Positions 7,843-16,998 of a stretch of 64,000 nt of DNA are shown in pieces. A program made the translations under genes and the position numbers. Position 1 is the first letter of the stretch. The number at the start of each line of letters is the position of its first letter. The notes beneath the pieces are model-generated. The model did no database searches and was not told where the DNA came from. It worked only from the letters and a program-made list of their open reading frames with translations. This DNA comes from Neisseria lactamica NS19 (GTDB lineage Bacteria > Pseudomonadota > Gammaproteobacteria > Burkholderiales > Neisseriaceae). The stretch is from the NCBI GenBank assembly GCA_000193795.2, contig AEPI01000019.1:1-64000 (forward strand), in the 5' to 3' direction.

Positions 7843-8718
7843 ATGGAAAACGGTTTGATTGACAGGCTGCTGGAAACTTTGTGGCTGGATCGGCGGCTTA
7901 GTCGGAATACCTTGGACAGCTACCGGCGGGATTTGGAAAAAATCGCCTGCCGGCTGTCTTTGTGCGGCAAAACGCTGGAAGATGCGGACGAAACGGATTT
8001 GGCGGCGGCGGTTTATGTTGACGGGGAGCAACGGAGTTCGCAGGCGCGCGCATTATCGGCGTGCAAATGCCTGTATGCGTGGATGGAGCGTGAAGGGATA
8101 AGGACGGACAATCCCACCCGTTTGCTGAAACCGCCCAAAACCGATAGGAATATTCCGACCCTGATTACCGAACAGCAGATTTCCCGACTGCTTTCCGCAC
8201 CGGATACGGATACTCCGCACGGTTTGCGGGATAAGGCATTGCTTGAATTAATGTATGCAACCGGCTTGCGTGTTAGCGAAGCGGTCAGGCTGGGTTTTGG
8301 CAATCTGGATTTGGACAGGGGGTGTATCACTACCTTGGGCAAGGGTAACAAGCAGAGGATGGTCCCGATGGGGCAGGAATCGGCGTATTGGGTGGAACGC
8401 TATTACACGGAGGCGCGTCCGGCCTTGTTGAAGGGCAGGCCTTGTGATGCCTTGTTTGTCAGTCAGAAAAAAACGGGCATTTCCCGACAGCTGGCATGGA
8501 TGATAGTGAAAGAATATGCAAGTCAGGCAGGTATCGGACACATCAGCCCGCACAGCCTGCGTCATGCTTTCGCCACACACTTGGTGCAGCACGGATTGGA
8601 TTTGCGCGTGGTTCAGGATATGTTGGGACACGCCGATTTGAACACGACTCAGATTTATACCCATGTTGCCAATGTGCGGCTGCATAGCGTGGTTAAGGAA
8701 CATCATTCCCGAAATTGA
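7843..8718 (+). CDS. xerD: Site-specific tyrosine recombinase XerD
   Basis: 291 aa. N-terminal core-binding SAM-like domain (residues 1-85) and C-terminal catalytic domain with R143, K167, H237-x-x-R240, H263 and the nucleophile Y272 (YTHVA). With XerC it resolves chromosome dimers at dif. Starts only 15 bases after the DUS hairpin that ends bcp. GC content and codon use look native, so it is the housekeeping recombinase and not an integrase of a mobile element. Confidence 0.93.
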   Translation: MENGLIDRLLETLWLDRRLSRNTLDSYRRDLEKIACRLSLCGKTLEDADETDLAAAVYVDGEQRSSQARALSACKCLYAWMEREGIRTDNPTRLLKPPKTDRNIPTLITEQQISRLLSAPDTDTPHGLRDKALLELMYATGLRVSEAVRLGFGNLDLDRGCITTLGKGNKQRMVPMGQESAYWVERYYTEARPALLKGRPCDALFVSQKKTGISRQLAWMIVKEYASQAGIGHISPHSLRHAFATHLVQHGLDLRVVQDMLGHADLNTTQIYTHVANVRLHSVVKEHHSRN

Positions 8719-8899
8719 GGTTCTGTTCCCTCATCTGCTTCAGATTAATAAAAAATCAATCGAAAATAGAAATACAATAAAAAAATACCAAGAGAACCGA
8801 GTATCTTAACCTTGCAATACGAACTGTTTTTATTTATATTTGCACACGATAATAAAAGCCGCTATCGGTAAGATAGTTTGAGAACACACGGAGCACAAA
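8719..8899. other. AT-rich leader of bfd
   Basis: 181 bases of low GC with TTGCAA at about 8812 and TTATAT 16 bases later as a possible promoter. A GATAAT motif near 8849 hints at Fur but I find no full box. No ORF. Confidence 0.35.
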
Positions 8900-9100
8900 A
8901 TGTTTGTCTGCATCTGCAATGCCGTTACCGACCATCAAATCAAAGAAACTATTGCCGCAGGCGCGACCACAATGGGCGATTTGCAATCGCAGTTGGGCGT
9001 GGCAAGCTGCTGCGGCTGCTGCGGGGAGCTTGCCGCTTCGTTTCTGACGGCGCATAACGCGCAACCGACGGTTACGGCAGGCATTAGCGTTCAAGCGTAA
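8900..9100 (+). CDS. bfd: Bacterioferritin-associated ferredoxin
   Basis: 66 aa. The [2Fe-2S] ligands C4-x-C6 and the CCGCC cluster at residues 37-41 match the BFD-like fold that reduces bacterioferritin to release iron. Strong GGAG upstream of the ATG. The ferritin genes themselves are not in the window. Ends in a DUS terminator. Confidence 0.93.
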   Translation: MFVCICNAVTDHQIKETIAAGATTMGDLQSQLGVASCCGCCGELAASFLTAHNAQPTVTAGISVQA

Positions 9101-9112
9101 AACGGTTTTAAA

Positions 9113-9144
9113 AATGCCGTCTGAACAGTTCAGACGGCATTTTT
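9113..9144 (+). terminator. DUS-hairpin terminator of bfd
   Basis: Uptake sequences at 9116-9125 and 9129-9138, three-base loop, followed by ATTTTTG. Confidence 0.85.
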
Positions 9145-9266
9145 GCTGTTTTTTTGGCAGGATTTGAGTATCATCTTCCTCGAAGACATTGTTTTTTCCA
9201 AATAGACCATGATTCTGCTGCGTCTAAGGCTATGGCGTGTGCAAATTGACAGATAAGGAAACGCGG

Positions 9267-9500
9267 ATGAAATTGACCTTGATGTTTCGCGAATATTGCA
9301 GTTTGTGCCACAAAATGCGAGACGAACTCAAACCTTTTCAGGACGAATACGGGTTTGGCTTGGATGTGTTTGACGTGGACGACGATCCCGCTTTGGAAGA
9401 AAAATACAATGAGCTGGTGCCTGTTTTGTTGGCGGGTGATAAAGAAATCTGCCATTGGTACTTGGATGAGGAAAAGTTGAGGCAGGTTCTCGAATCGTAA
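9267..9500 (+). CDS. Glutaredoxin/thioredoxin-like small redox protein
   Basis: 77 aa from ATG at 9267 with AAGGA 8 bases upstream; the open frame begins ten codons earlier without a good site. C11-S-L-C14 in LMFREYCSLCHKM is a redox CxxC motif, and the ELVPVLLAGDKEI segment supplies the cis-proline strand of the thioredoxin fold. Belongs to the small glutaredoxin-like (DUF836) group. Cytoplasmic dithiol role inferred. Ends at a DUS hairpin shared with the convergent small ORF. Confidence 0.8.
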   Translation: MKLTLMFREYCSLCHKMRDELKPFQDEYGFGLDVFDVDDDPALEEKYNELVPVLLAGDKEICHWYLDEEKLRQVLES

Positions 9501-9502
9501 AA

Positions 9503-9535
9503 ATGCCGTCTGAAGCAGGACTTCAGACGGCATTT
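9503..9535. terminator. Bidirectional DUS-hairpin terminator
   Basis: Uptake sequences at 9505-9514 and 9522-9531 flanked by AAAA and TTTT on both sides; ends the glutaredoxin-like gene and probably the small ORF on the other strand. Confidence 0.8.
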
Positions 9536-9545
9536 TCAAATTGAA

Positions 9546-9641
9546 TTAACGGTTCTCGCTTTTTTGCGGAACAGAGGACTTGCCGTTAAAGGCAGTACGT
9601 TTGAATGCTTGGTAAATTGCCAGTCTTCTTCGGTGTTGCAT
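9546..9641 (-). CDS. Possible 31-residue basic protein
   Basis: ATG at 9641 follows a strong GAAAGGG site by 7 bases and opens 31 codons (MQHRRRLAIYQAFKRTAF...), ending next to the DUS hairpin. It is rich in Arg/Lys and has no signal or membrane segment. Upstream (9650-9820) is AT-rich and could hold its promoter. No family recognised. The good ribosome site and tidy terminator argue for a real small gene; length alone does not. Confidence 0.4.
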   Translation of the reverse strand: MQHRRRLAIYQAFKRTAFNGKSSVPQKSENR

Positions 9642-9820
9642 ATTAACCCTTTCTTTATTTTATTTGTCGGTTGGGAGATTTCGATTTATTGATTTTCCCA
9701 ATAGAGATTATGAAATTCATTGTGAGATGTTATCTTCGGCAATCATACCATTTTTTGAATGGGGCGGGGGTATGGTAATGTAAAGATGATATGTGCTTGT
9801 GTAATCGGTAGATTTTATAA
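9642..9820. other. Non-coding AT-rich intergenic stretch
   Basis: No convincing ORF. CATACC (about 9746) can pair with GGTATG (about 9769) around a 19-base loop, a possible regulatory hairpin. A small RNA or the promoter of the 31-residue ORF may lie here. Confidence 0.3.
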
Positions 9821-9849
9821 GAAAACCGCCAAGGCGGTGCTTGGCGGCG
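9821..9849 (-). terminator. Intrinsic terminator of rfbD
   Basis: CCGCCAAG (9826-9833) pairs with CTTGGCGG (9840-9847). Read leftward it is followed by TTTTC. Confidence 0.85.
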
Positions 9850-9871
9850 GAAACGCTATGAATGAGCGGGG

Positions 9872-10735
9872 TCAAAGCAGCTTTAAAACAACTTGTGAAA
9901 GGGCTTTTTGCCAGTCTGACGGTTTGATGCCGAAGTCGCTTTCGATTTTGCGGCAGTCCAAAATGCTGTACGGCGGTCTGGAAGCAGCATCCGGATACTC
10001 TTCATCCGATACGGCATTCAGTTCGGGAGCGGGAAAAGAGGCATCCTGCTGCAATGCCGTCTGAAAGATGTGCCGGGCAAATTCGTACCAAGAGGCGGAT
10101 TTGCCGCCTGCAAAGTGGTAAATACCGCGTACCGGCGATGATTGCTGCAACAGGCGGATGATGGCGGCAGCCAAGTCGCCGGCATAGGTTGGGCAGCCGG
10201 TTTGATTGCTTATGACGGATAATGAAGAACGTTCGCCGGCAAGGTTCAGCATAGTTCGGACAAAGTTATCGCCATATTCGCTAAACAGCCAGGAGGTTCT
10301 CAGGATAAGGCTTTCCGAATTGGCAGACAGTGCGAGCAGTTCGCCGGCGGCTTTGGATTTCCCATATATGTTGGGCGGATTGGTAAAGTCGCTTTCCAAA
10401 TAAGGTTTGTCGGCCTGACCGTCGAATACATAGTCGGTAGAAATGTGGATGAATCGGGCGTGGGCGCGGTGTGCCGCCGAAGCGAGGTTGTACACGGCGG
10501 AAGCATTGACGGCAAATGCCGCAGCCGCATCGCCTTCCGCTTTGTCGACGGAGGTATAGGCGGCGGTATTCACAACGGCATCGGGTTGGAAATTTTGAAT
10601 CATACGGCAGACGGCATCGGCATCGGTAATGTCTAAAGATGCGGAATCCGTCGCGATGGTTTCCCAATCTTCGGGAATGCGGTCGCGCAGGCAGCGGGCG
10701 AGCTGGCTTTTTGAGCCGGTCAGTAGAATCCTCAT
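9872..10735 (-). CDS. rfbD: dTDP-4-dehydrorhamnose reductase
   Basis: 287 aa SDR enzyme of RmlD type. STDYVFDG (residues 99-106) and the catalytic Y124-G-K-S-K128 are intact; it reduces dTDP-4-keto-L-rhamnose with NADPH. The nucleotide-binding loop reads G7-SKS-QLA, so the second and third glycines of the usual GxxGxxG are replaced, which is unusual. Partner genes rfbA, rfbB and rfbC are not nearby. Contains an uptake sequence near 10053. Dedicated terminator downstream. Confidence 0.88.
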   Translation of the reverse strand: MRILLTGSKSQLARCLRDRIPEDWETIATDSASLDITDADAVCRMIQNFQPDAVVNTAAYTSVDKAEGDAAAAFAVNASAVYNLASAAHRAHARFIHISTDYVFDGQADKPYLESDFTNPPNIYGKSKAAGELLALSANSESLILRTSWLFSEYGDNFVRTMLNLAGERSSLSVISNQTGCPTYAGDLAAAIIRLLQQSSPVRGIYHFAGGKSASWYEFARHIFQTALQQDASFPAPELNAVSDEEYPDAASRPPYSILDCRKIESDFGIKPSDWQKALSQVVLKLL

Positions 10736-10792
10736 AAGGCAATTTCCTTGATAAAAATGTATGGTAAGACCTGTTGCCGATATTATAGTGCC

Positions 10793-10831
10793 AAAATTTT
10801 GCCGGTGTCCGATGCGCCGGCATTTTGTGCG
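10793..10831 (+). other. Hairpin in the rfbD-purC intergenic region
   Basis: TGCCGG and CCGGCA arms separated by 11 bases and followed by TTTTG, preceded by the palindrome CAAAATTTTG. It lies upstream of both divergent genes; it may be an old terminator or an attenuator-like structure for purC. A weak TAAAAT -10 follows near 10859. Confidence 0.4.
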
Positions 10832-10940
10832 AAGAGTATTGTTTTATACCGACTTCGGCTAAAATAGCGCGATTCGGTTCCGATTCCGATAGTCGAGTGT
10901 CGTTTCGGTATTTTTTAAGGCATTTTCAGGGTGATGTGAA

Positions 10941-11804
10941 ATGAGTGTAACCGGCTTGGTGAAAATTTATTCCGGCAAAGTCCGCGATTTGTACGAAATT
11001 GACGATAAACGAATGTTGATGGTTGCTTCCGACCGCCTGTCTGCATTCGATGTGATTTTGGACGACCCGATTCCGGGCAAAGGGGAGATTCTGACGCAGA
11101 TTTCCAATTTTTGGTTTAAAAAACTGGCACATATTATGCCGAATCACTTTACCGGCGATACGGTTTACGACGTTTTGCCTGAAAACGAAGCCAAAGTTTT
11201 AGAAAAACGCGCCGTCGTGGCGAAAAAACTTACTCCGGTGAAAGTAGAGGCGATTGTGCGCGGTTATCTGGCGGGCAGCGGTTGGAAAGATTATCAAAAA
11301 ACCGGCTCGGTTTGCGGTATCCGACTGCCCGAAGGTATGCGGGAGGCGCAACAACTGCCCGAAGTGATTTTTACACCGTCGACCAAAGCCGAGGTTGGCG
11401 ATCACGATGAAAACATCAGCTTTGAAGAATGCGAACGCATTATCGGCAAAGAATTGGCGGCGGAAGTGCGCGCCAAAGCGATTCAGCTTTATACAGAAGC
11501 GGCGGAATATGCGAAATCTCGCGGCATCATCATTTGCGATACCAAGTTTGAATTCGGTTTGGATGAAAACGGTACGCTGACGCTGATGGATGAGGTATTG
11601 ACCCCCGATTCGAGCCGCTTCTGGCCTGCCGACCAATACAAAGTCGGCACCAATCCGCCGTCTTTTGACAAACAGTTCGTCCGCGACTGGCTGGAGCAAA
11701 GCGGTTGGAACAAAAAAGTGCCTGCGCCTAAAGTGCCTGCCGATGTGATTCAAAAAACAGTCGAAAAATATCAGGAAGCATTGACTTTGCTGACTCAGGA
11801 TTGA
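10941..11804 (+). CDS. purC: Phosphoribosylaminoimidazole-succinocarboxamide synthase (SAICAR synthetase)
   Basis: 287 aa, the longer form of the family. [10 protein letters not shown] at the N-terminus binds ATP, followed by [11 protein letters not shown] and the [13 protein letters not shown] block. Joins aspartate to CAIR in purine synthesis. Stands alone, with a DUS terminator 15 bases after the stop. Confidence 0.95.
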   Translation: MSVTGLVKIYSGKVRDLYEIDDKRMLMVASDRLSAFDVILDDPIPGKGEILTQISNFWFKKLAHIMPNHFTGDTVYDVLPENEAKVLEKRAVVAKKLTPVKVEAIVRGYLAGSGWKDYQKTGSVCGIRLPEGMREAQQLPEVIFTPSTKAEVGDHDENISFEECERIIGKELAAEVRAKAIQLYTEAAEYAKSRGIIICDTKFEFGLDENGTLTLMDEVLTPDSSRFWPADQYKVGTNPPSFDKQFVRDWLEQSGWNKKVPAPKVPADVIQKTVEKYQEALTLLTQD

Positions 11805-11816
11805 TTTTTAAGTTTG

Positions 11817-11856
11817 AAGGCCGTCTGAAAGAAATATGGTTCAGACGGCCTTTTTA
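11817..11856 (+). terminator. DUS-hairpin terminator of purC
   Basis: Uptake sequences at 11820-11829 and 11840-11849, ten-base loop, followed by CTTTTTAT. Confidence 0.85.
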
Positions 11857-12040
11857 TCGTATCAATACTGGATTTTAAGGATGGTTGCCTTTATAATCGG
11901 GGGCTGTTTTCAGCGTCCGGAGTGCCGTCTGAAAGCTTGTTTATAACCTGCCGCACGGTCTGAAACCCTAACTATGCACATTCGGATTTTAGTGTGCATT
12001 ATTAGTGTTTTAGCAGTGCGGTATTTTGAAAGGAACAATA

Positions 12041-14161
12041 ATGTTCAATAAACACGTTAAGACCTTCCAATACGGTAATCAAACCGTTACTTTGGAAACC
12101 GGCGAAATCGCCCGCCAAGCCGCTGCTGCCGTTAAAGTATCTATGGGCGACACCGTAGTTTTGGTTGCCGTTACCACCAACAAAGAAGTGAAAGAAGGCC
12201 AAGACTTCTTCCCCCTGACCGTCGATTACCTCGAGCGTACTTACGCCGCAGGTAAAATCCCCGGCGGCTTCTTCAAACGCGAAGGCAAACAAAGCGAAAA
12301 AGAAATCCTGACCAGTCGTCTGATCGACCGTCCGATTCGTCCTTTATTCCCTGAAGGTTTCTACCACGACATCCAAATCGTAGCGATGGTGGTGTCCGTC
12401 GATCCGGAAATCGATTCCGATATTCCTGCAATGTTGGGCGCATCTGCCGCGCTGGTGTTGAGCGGCGTACCGTTTGCCGGCCCGATTGGTGCGGCACGCG
12501 TGGGTTATGTAAACGGCGTGTACGTTTTGAACCCGACTAAAGCCGAGTTGGCGAAATCGCAATTGGACCTGGTGGTCGCCGGTACGTCCAAAGCCGTGTT
12601 GATGGTGGAATCCGAAGCCAAAATCCTGCCCGAAGACGTGATGTTGGGCGCGGTGGTTTACGGCCACGATCAAATGCAGGCGGCGATTAACGCCATCAAT
12701 GAATTTGCCGACGAAGTCAATCCGGAAGTTTGGGATTGGAAAGCACCTGAAACCAATGAAGAATTAGTTGCCAAAGTCCGCGGGATTGCCGGCGAAACCA
12801 TTAAAGAAGCGTTCAAAATCCGTCAAAAACAAGCGCGTTCCGCCAAATTGGACGAGGCTTGGAATGCGGTAAAAGAAGCCTTGATTACCGAAGAAACCGA
12901 CACTTTGGCCGCCAATGAAATCAAAGGCATTTTCAAACACTTGGAAGCCGATGTTGTCCGCAGCCAAATTTTGGACGGACAACCGCGCATCGACGGCCGC
13001 GACACACGCACCGTCCGCCCGCTGAACATCCAAACCGGCGTATTGCCGCGCACGCACGGTTCTGCCTTGTTTACCCGTGGCGAAACCCAAGCCCTTGCCG
13101 TAGCGACTTTGGGTACTTCGCGTGACGAGCAAATCATTGACGCGCTGTCCGGCGAATACACCGACCGCTTTATGCTGCACTACAACTTTCCGCCGTACTC
13201 TACCGGAGAAGTCGGACGCATGGGTGCGCCGAAACGCCGTGAAATCGGTCACGGCCGTTTGGCTAAACGTGCATTGTTGGCCGTATTGCCGAAACCTGAA
13301 GATTTCAGCTACACCATGCGCGTGGTCTCCGAAATTACCGAATCCAACGGCTCTTCCTCTATGGCTTCCGTCTGCGGCGGCTGCTTGAGCCTGCTGTCTG
13401 CCGGCGTGCCTTTGAAAGCACACGTTGCCGGTATCGCGATGGGTCTGATTTTGGAAGGCAATAAGTTTGCCGTCCTGACCGACATTTTGGGCGACGAAGA
13501 CCACTTGGGCGATATGGACTTTAAAGTGGCCGGTACGACCGAAGGCGTTACCGCGCTGCAAATGGACATCAAAATCCAAGGCATTACCAAAGAAATCATG
13601 CAAATCGCCTTGGCCCAAGCCAAAGAAGCACGTTTGCACATCTTGGATCAGATGAAGGCCGCCGTTGCCGGCCCGCAAGAGCTGTCCGCACACGCGCCGC
13701 GTTTGTTCACGATGAAAATCAACCAAGACAAAATCCGCGAAGTTATCGGTAAGGGCGGTGAAACCATCCGTTCGATTACCGCTGAAACCGGTACGGAAAT
13801 CAACATCGCTGAAGACGGTACGATTACCATTGCCGCGACCACTCAAGAAGCCGGAGATGCGGCGAAAAAACGCATCGAGCAGATCACCGCCGAAGTGGAA
13901 GTGGGCAAAGTGTATGAAGGCACTGTGGTGAAAATCCTCGACAACAATGTCGGCGCGATTGTCAGCGTGATGCCGGGCAAAGACGGTTTGGTACACATCA
14001 GCCAAATCGCCCACGAGCGCGTACGCAATGTCGGCGACTACCTGCAAGTCGGTCAGGTGGTGAACGTGAAAGCATTGGAAGTAGACGATCGCGGCCGTGT
14101 CCGTCTGTCCATCAAAGCCCTGCTGGATGCGCCTGTCCGTGAGGAAAATGCCGCCGAGTAA
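12041..14161 (+). CDS. pnp: Polyribonucleotide nucleotidyltransferase (PNPase)
   Basis: 706 aa from ATG at 12041, 7 bases after AAGGA. Two RNase PH-like domains (about 10-230 and 315-545), a KH domain (about 555-615, motif [15 protein letters not shown]) and an S1 domain (about 620-690, [18 protein letters not shown]). Phosphorolytic 3'-5' exonuclease of mRNA turnover. rpsO, its usual partner, is absent from this position. The preceding 184 bases hold one unpaired uptake sequence near 11923. Confidence 0.97.
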   Translation: MFNKHVKTFQYGNQTVTLETGEIARQAAAAVKVSMGDTVVLVAVTTNKEVKEGQDFFPLTVDYLERTYAAGKIPGGFFKREGKQSEKEILTSRLIDRPIRPLFPEGFYHDIQIVAMVVSVDPEIDSDIPAMLGASAALVLSGVPFAGPIGAARVGYVNGVYVLNPTKAELAKSQLDLVVAGTSKAVLMVESEAKILPEDVMLGAVVYGHDQMQAAINAINEFADEVNPEVWDWKAPETNEELVAKVRGIAGETIKEAFKIRQKQARSAKLDEAWNAVKEALITEETDTLAANEIKGIFKHLEADVVRSQILDGQPRIDGRDTRTVRPLNIQTGVLPRTHGSALFTRGETQALAVATLGTSRDEQIIDALSGEYTDRFMLHYNFPPYSTGEVGRMGAPKRREIGHGRLAKRALLAVLPKPEDFSYTMRVVSEITESNGSSSMASVCGGCLSLLSAGVPLKAHVAGIAMGLILEGNKFAVLTDILGDEDHLGDMDFKVAGTTEGVTALQMDIKIQGITKEIMQIALAQAKEARLHILDQMKAAVAGPQELSAHAPRLFTMKINQDKIREVIGKGGETIRSITAETGTEINIAEDGTITIAATTQEAGDAAKKRIEQITAEVEVGKVYEGTVVKILDNNVGAIVSVMPGKDGLVHISQIAHERVRNVGDYLQVGQVVNVKALEVDDRGRVRLSIKALLDAPVREENAAE

Positions 14162-14175
14162 CACTTAGGGATGAA

Positions 14176-14210
14176 AATGCCGTCTGAACTGGTTTCAGAC
14201 GGCATTTTTA
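14176..14210. terminator. DUS-hairpin terminator of pnp
   Basis: Uptake sequences at 14179-14188 and 14194-14203 followed by ATTTTTA; convergent with the exporter gene on the other strand. Confidence 0.85.
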
Positions 14211-14232
14211 CAGGTATCGGGAATGAATGGAC

Positions 14233-14901
14233 TTACAGCCACAGGACGGCAAGCTTCCATAATGCCCATAATGATACGGATAATCCTGTACACAGGCGGA
14301 TATATCGGTTTTGTAGGATTTTTTTCAGTTGCAGGGAAAAAATGCCGATTGCCAAAAGATTGGGCAGCGTACCCAGTGCAAAGGCAAGCATATATAACCC
14401 GCCCGTTGCCGCGCTGCCGCTTCCCAGTGCGTAAAGCGATGCGCTGTAAACCAGTCCGCACGGCAGCCAACCCCATAATATTCCGACAGCAAGGCAGGCG
14501 GGTATGGATTTTATGGGTAACAGCCGGTTGAGTATCGGGTTTAGGTTGCGCCATATCGGTTTGCCGATTTTCTCGATTTTTGCCGCCAAGGAAGAAATAC
14601 CGCTCAAGTATAAGCCTAAAAAGAGCAGCAGGAGGTTGGCGGCGGTGTATAAAATGTTTTGCAGGACGCGGGTTTGGTCGAGTGAAACGCCGACCTGTCC
14701 GATTAATCCGAGCATCAGGCCGATTGCCGTATAGCTGCTTATCCGTCCCGTGTTGAGCAGCAGGATCAGCCAAAAGCGGTTGATATGCGGAGGGAGTTGT
14801 AGCGCAAACGCGCTGCTTAATCCGCCGCACATGCCGATACAGTGCGTTCCTCCGAAGAAACCGAGCAGGAACAGGGTTAGGAAAGTGATGTCGTGGTTCA
14901 T
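14233..14901 (-). CDS. Sulfite exporter TauE/SafE-family (DsbD-2-like) membrane protein
   Basis: 222 aa from ATG at 14901, which overlaps the stop of the upstream lipoprotein gene (ATGA). Six hydrophobic helices. GFFGGTHCIGMCGGL near residue 13 and the later GWLPCGLVYS are the paired cysteine/proline motifs of the group often linked to copper delivery for cytochrome oxidase. Substrate unknown; copper or thiol/sulfite export are possibilities. Translational coupling to a lipoprotein suggests a shared envelope role. Confidence 0.75.
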   Translation of the reverse strand: MNHDITFLTLFLLGFFGGTHCIGMCGGLSSAFALQLPPHINRFWLILLLNTGRISSYTAIGLMLGLIGQVGVSLDQTRVLQNILYTAANLLLLFLGLYLSGISSLAAKIEKIGKPIWRNLNPILNRLLPIKSIPACLAVGILWGWLPCGLVYSASLYALGSGSAATGGLYMLAFALGTLPNLLAIGIFSLQLKKILQNRYIRLCTGLSVSLWALWKLAVLWL

Positions 14902-15212
14902 GGACGGCTCATGGTCGGATGTTTGTCGGGGAAAACGGATAATTTCCGGCAGTCCGACCAATAGGGTCGGGCGAGGGCATTCCCTGTGCTGTTAAAGTCT
15001 TGAATAAGGATGCGGTTTGTGTCATAAATTTCGACAGTCCTGTAAAATCCGCCCTTTACTGCGCTGTCGGCGGGTTTGCCGTGTGCGTCGAAATGCAGGA
15101 CGGTGCGGTTTTGAAGATGCGCGCAATTTGAAACGGCCGGGTTTGCCGGTATGTTTCGGGTGCAGGCGGCAAGGATTGCCCAAGGGAAAAGCAGCAGGAA
15201 CAGGCGGGACAT
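14898..15212 (-). CDS. Small lipoprotein of unknown function
   Basis: 104 aa from ATG at 15212. Signal peptide MSRLFLLLFPWAI ending in the lipobox LAAC, with C17 as the lipidated residue; the next residues (TRN) do not show the inner-membrane retention aspartate, so an outer-membrane lipoprotein is expected. The rest contains FDAHGKPADSAVKGGFYR and no recognised domain. Overlaps the TauE/SafE-type gene by four bases, so the two are coupled. Confidence 0.65.
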   Translation of the reverse strand: MSRLFLLLFPWAILAACTRNIPANPAVSNCAHLQNRTVLHFDAHGKPADSAVKGGFYRTVEIYDTNRILIQDFNSTGNALARPYWSDCRKLSVFPDKHPTMSRP

Positions 15213-15347
15213 TGTGTTTCTTGTAAGGGGTAACAAACAGTATAATGGCTCATTTTAATCCTCAGGCGGCAGGAGATGGAAGTATTTCCCTCCGGCACGG
15301 GGATTTCGGATTCGGACGCAACAGACAATACGGGATTTCGGAACAAT

Positions 15348-16199
15348 ATGAACACTTTGAAATTTACCAAAATGCACGGTTTGGGCAACGATTTTATGGT
15401 GATTGACGCGGTCAGTCAGGATTTTACCCCGGAGGACGCGCCGATTGCGGCATGGGCGGACCGCTTCCGGGGCGTGGGCTTCGACCAGCTTTTGGTGGTC
15501 GGGCGTTCGGAAACCGAAGGTGTGGATTTCCGTTACCGTATTTTCAATGCCGACGGCGGCGAGGTTGAGCAATGCGGCAACGGAGCGCGTTGTTTTGCCC
15601 GTTTTGTTGCAGACAAGGGTTTGACCGATAAGAAAGAAATTTGTGTTGAAACGGCAAAGGGCATTATTTTTCCGAGATTGTCCGATAACGGTATGGTTAC
15701 GGTCAATATGGGCAAACCGAAGTTTATGCCGTCTGAAATACCGTTTGTTCCCGTATCGGGCGAGGGGGATGATGCCTGTGTATATGGAGTGCATCTCGAA
15801 TCCGGCATTCAGCCTGTCAGCTGCGTCAATATGGGCAACCCTCATGCTGTGATTGTGGTCGATGACGCGGAATGCGCGCCGGTGCGCGAAACCGGTTCGC
15901 TAATCGAAGCGCACAGACAGTTTCCCGAACGCGTCAATGTCGGCTTTATGCAGGTTGTCAGCCGAACCGCGATTCGTTTGCGCGTGTTCGAGCGCGGTGT
16001 GGGCGAAACTCAGGCCTGCGGTACGGGCGCGTGTGCGGCTGTGGCGGCGGGTATCCGTCTGGGGCTGTTGGATGAAGGGAAAACGGTAGAGGTGGTTTTG
16101 CCGGGCGGGACTCTATATATCGAATGGGCCCGCGGCGGCGATGTGATGATGACCGGTCCTGCGGAAACCGTGTTTGAAGGCGAGTTGGCGTATTCATGA
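15348..16199 (+). CDS. dapF: Diaminopimelate epimerase
   Basis: 283 aa from ATG at 15348 ([16 protein letters not shown] is the standard family N-terminus). The two catalytic cysteines lie in QCGNGARCF and ACGTGACAA. Converts LL- to meso-diaminopimelate for lysine and peptidoglycan. An uptake sequence is embedded near 15728. The stop overlaps the ATG of the next gene. Confidence 0.96.
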   Translation: MNTLKFTKMHGLGNDFMVIDAVSQDFTPEDAPIAAWADRFRGVGFDQLLVVGRSETEGVDFRYRIFNADGGEVEQCGNGARCFARFVADKGLTDKKEICVETAKGIIFPRLSDNGMVTVNMGKPKFMPSEIPFVPVSGEGDDACVYGVHLESGIQPVSCVNMGNPHAVIVVDDAECAPVRETGSLIEAHRQFPERVNVGFMQVVSRTAIRLRVFERGVGETQACGTGACAAVAAGIRLGLLDEGKTVEVVLPGGTLYIEWARGGDVMMTGPAETVFEGELAYS

Positions 16200-16801
16200 T
16201 TTTGCTGCATTTGGATTTTTTGTCTGCTGTACTGTATGCGGCGGTTTTTCTGTTTCTGATATTCCGCGCGGGAATGTTGCAATGGTTTTGGGCGAGTATT
16301 GTGCTGTGGCTCGGCATATCGGTTTTGGGGGCGAAACTGATGCCGGGGATGTGGGGGATAACCCGTGCCGCACCTTTGTTCATTCCCCATTTTTACCTGA
16401 CACTGGGCAGCATATTTTTCTTTATCGGGCATTGGAACCGGAAAACGGATGGAAACGGATGGCAGGCAGACCCCGAACATCCGCTGCTCGGGCTGTTTGC
16501 CGTCAGTAATGCATTGATGACGCTTGCTTTTGTCGGAATATGTGCGTTGGTGCATTATTGCTTTTCGGGAACGCTTCAAGTGTTTGTGTTTGCAGCACTG
16601 CTCAAACTTTATGCGCTGAAGCCGGTTTATTGGTTTGTGTTGCAGTTTGTGTTGATGGCGGTTGCCTATGTCCACCGTTGCGGTATAGACCGGCAGCCGC
16701 CGTCAACGTTCGGCGGTTCGCAGCTGCGACTCGGCGTGTTGGCGGCGGCGGTGATGCAGGTTGCGGTAACGGCAATGCTGCTTGCCGAAATCGGCAGATG
16801 A
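16196..16801 (+). CDS. Uncharacterised membrane protein coupled to dapF
   Basis: 201 aa with about six hydrophobic segments (roughly 9-25, 30-48, 62-78, 98-118, 122-152 and 176-196). ATG overlaps the dapF stop by four bases (ATGA). Contains [22 protein letters not shown] in a loop. I do not recognise a family; being coupled to dapF it may act at the envelope, but nothing in the sequence gives an activity. Confidence 0.7.
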   Translation: MILLHLDFLSAVLYAAVFLFLIFRAGMLQWFWASIVLWLGISVLGAKLMPGMWGITRAAPLFIPHFYLTLGSIFFFIGHWNRKTDGNGWQADPEHPLLGLFAVSNALMTLAFVGICALVHYCFSGTLQVFVFAALLKLYALKPVYWFVLQFVLMAVAYVHRCGIDRQPPSTFGGSQLRLGVLAAAVMQVAVTAMLLAEIGR

Positions 16802-16998
16802 TTGTGATGCGGTCTGTATCGGAACAAAAAGTTATAAAGAAAGAAATTTTGGGTATTGGTTTTTCAGACGGCATAGGTTTAGGATACGGCTATATCTGAA
16901 ATTTGTTTATGGTTCGGCGCAAATCCCTTGCAATCGGACAGGATGCCGGCGGGGATTACACGCCTTGCTGTCGAAATCTTATTATTCAGGAGCAGAAG

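Noticed and set aside
7843..8718. xerD as a phage or island integrase
   Set aside because: Length, catalytic residues and native composition fit housekeeping XerD; no attachment site or cargo genes next to it.
12764..14164. 466-codon open frame antisense to pnp
   Set aside because: Composition is a shadow of pnp codons (no start context, phenylalanine/histidine-rich, no domain); pnp on the other strand is unambiguous.
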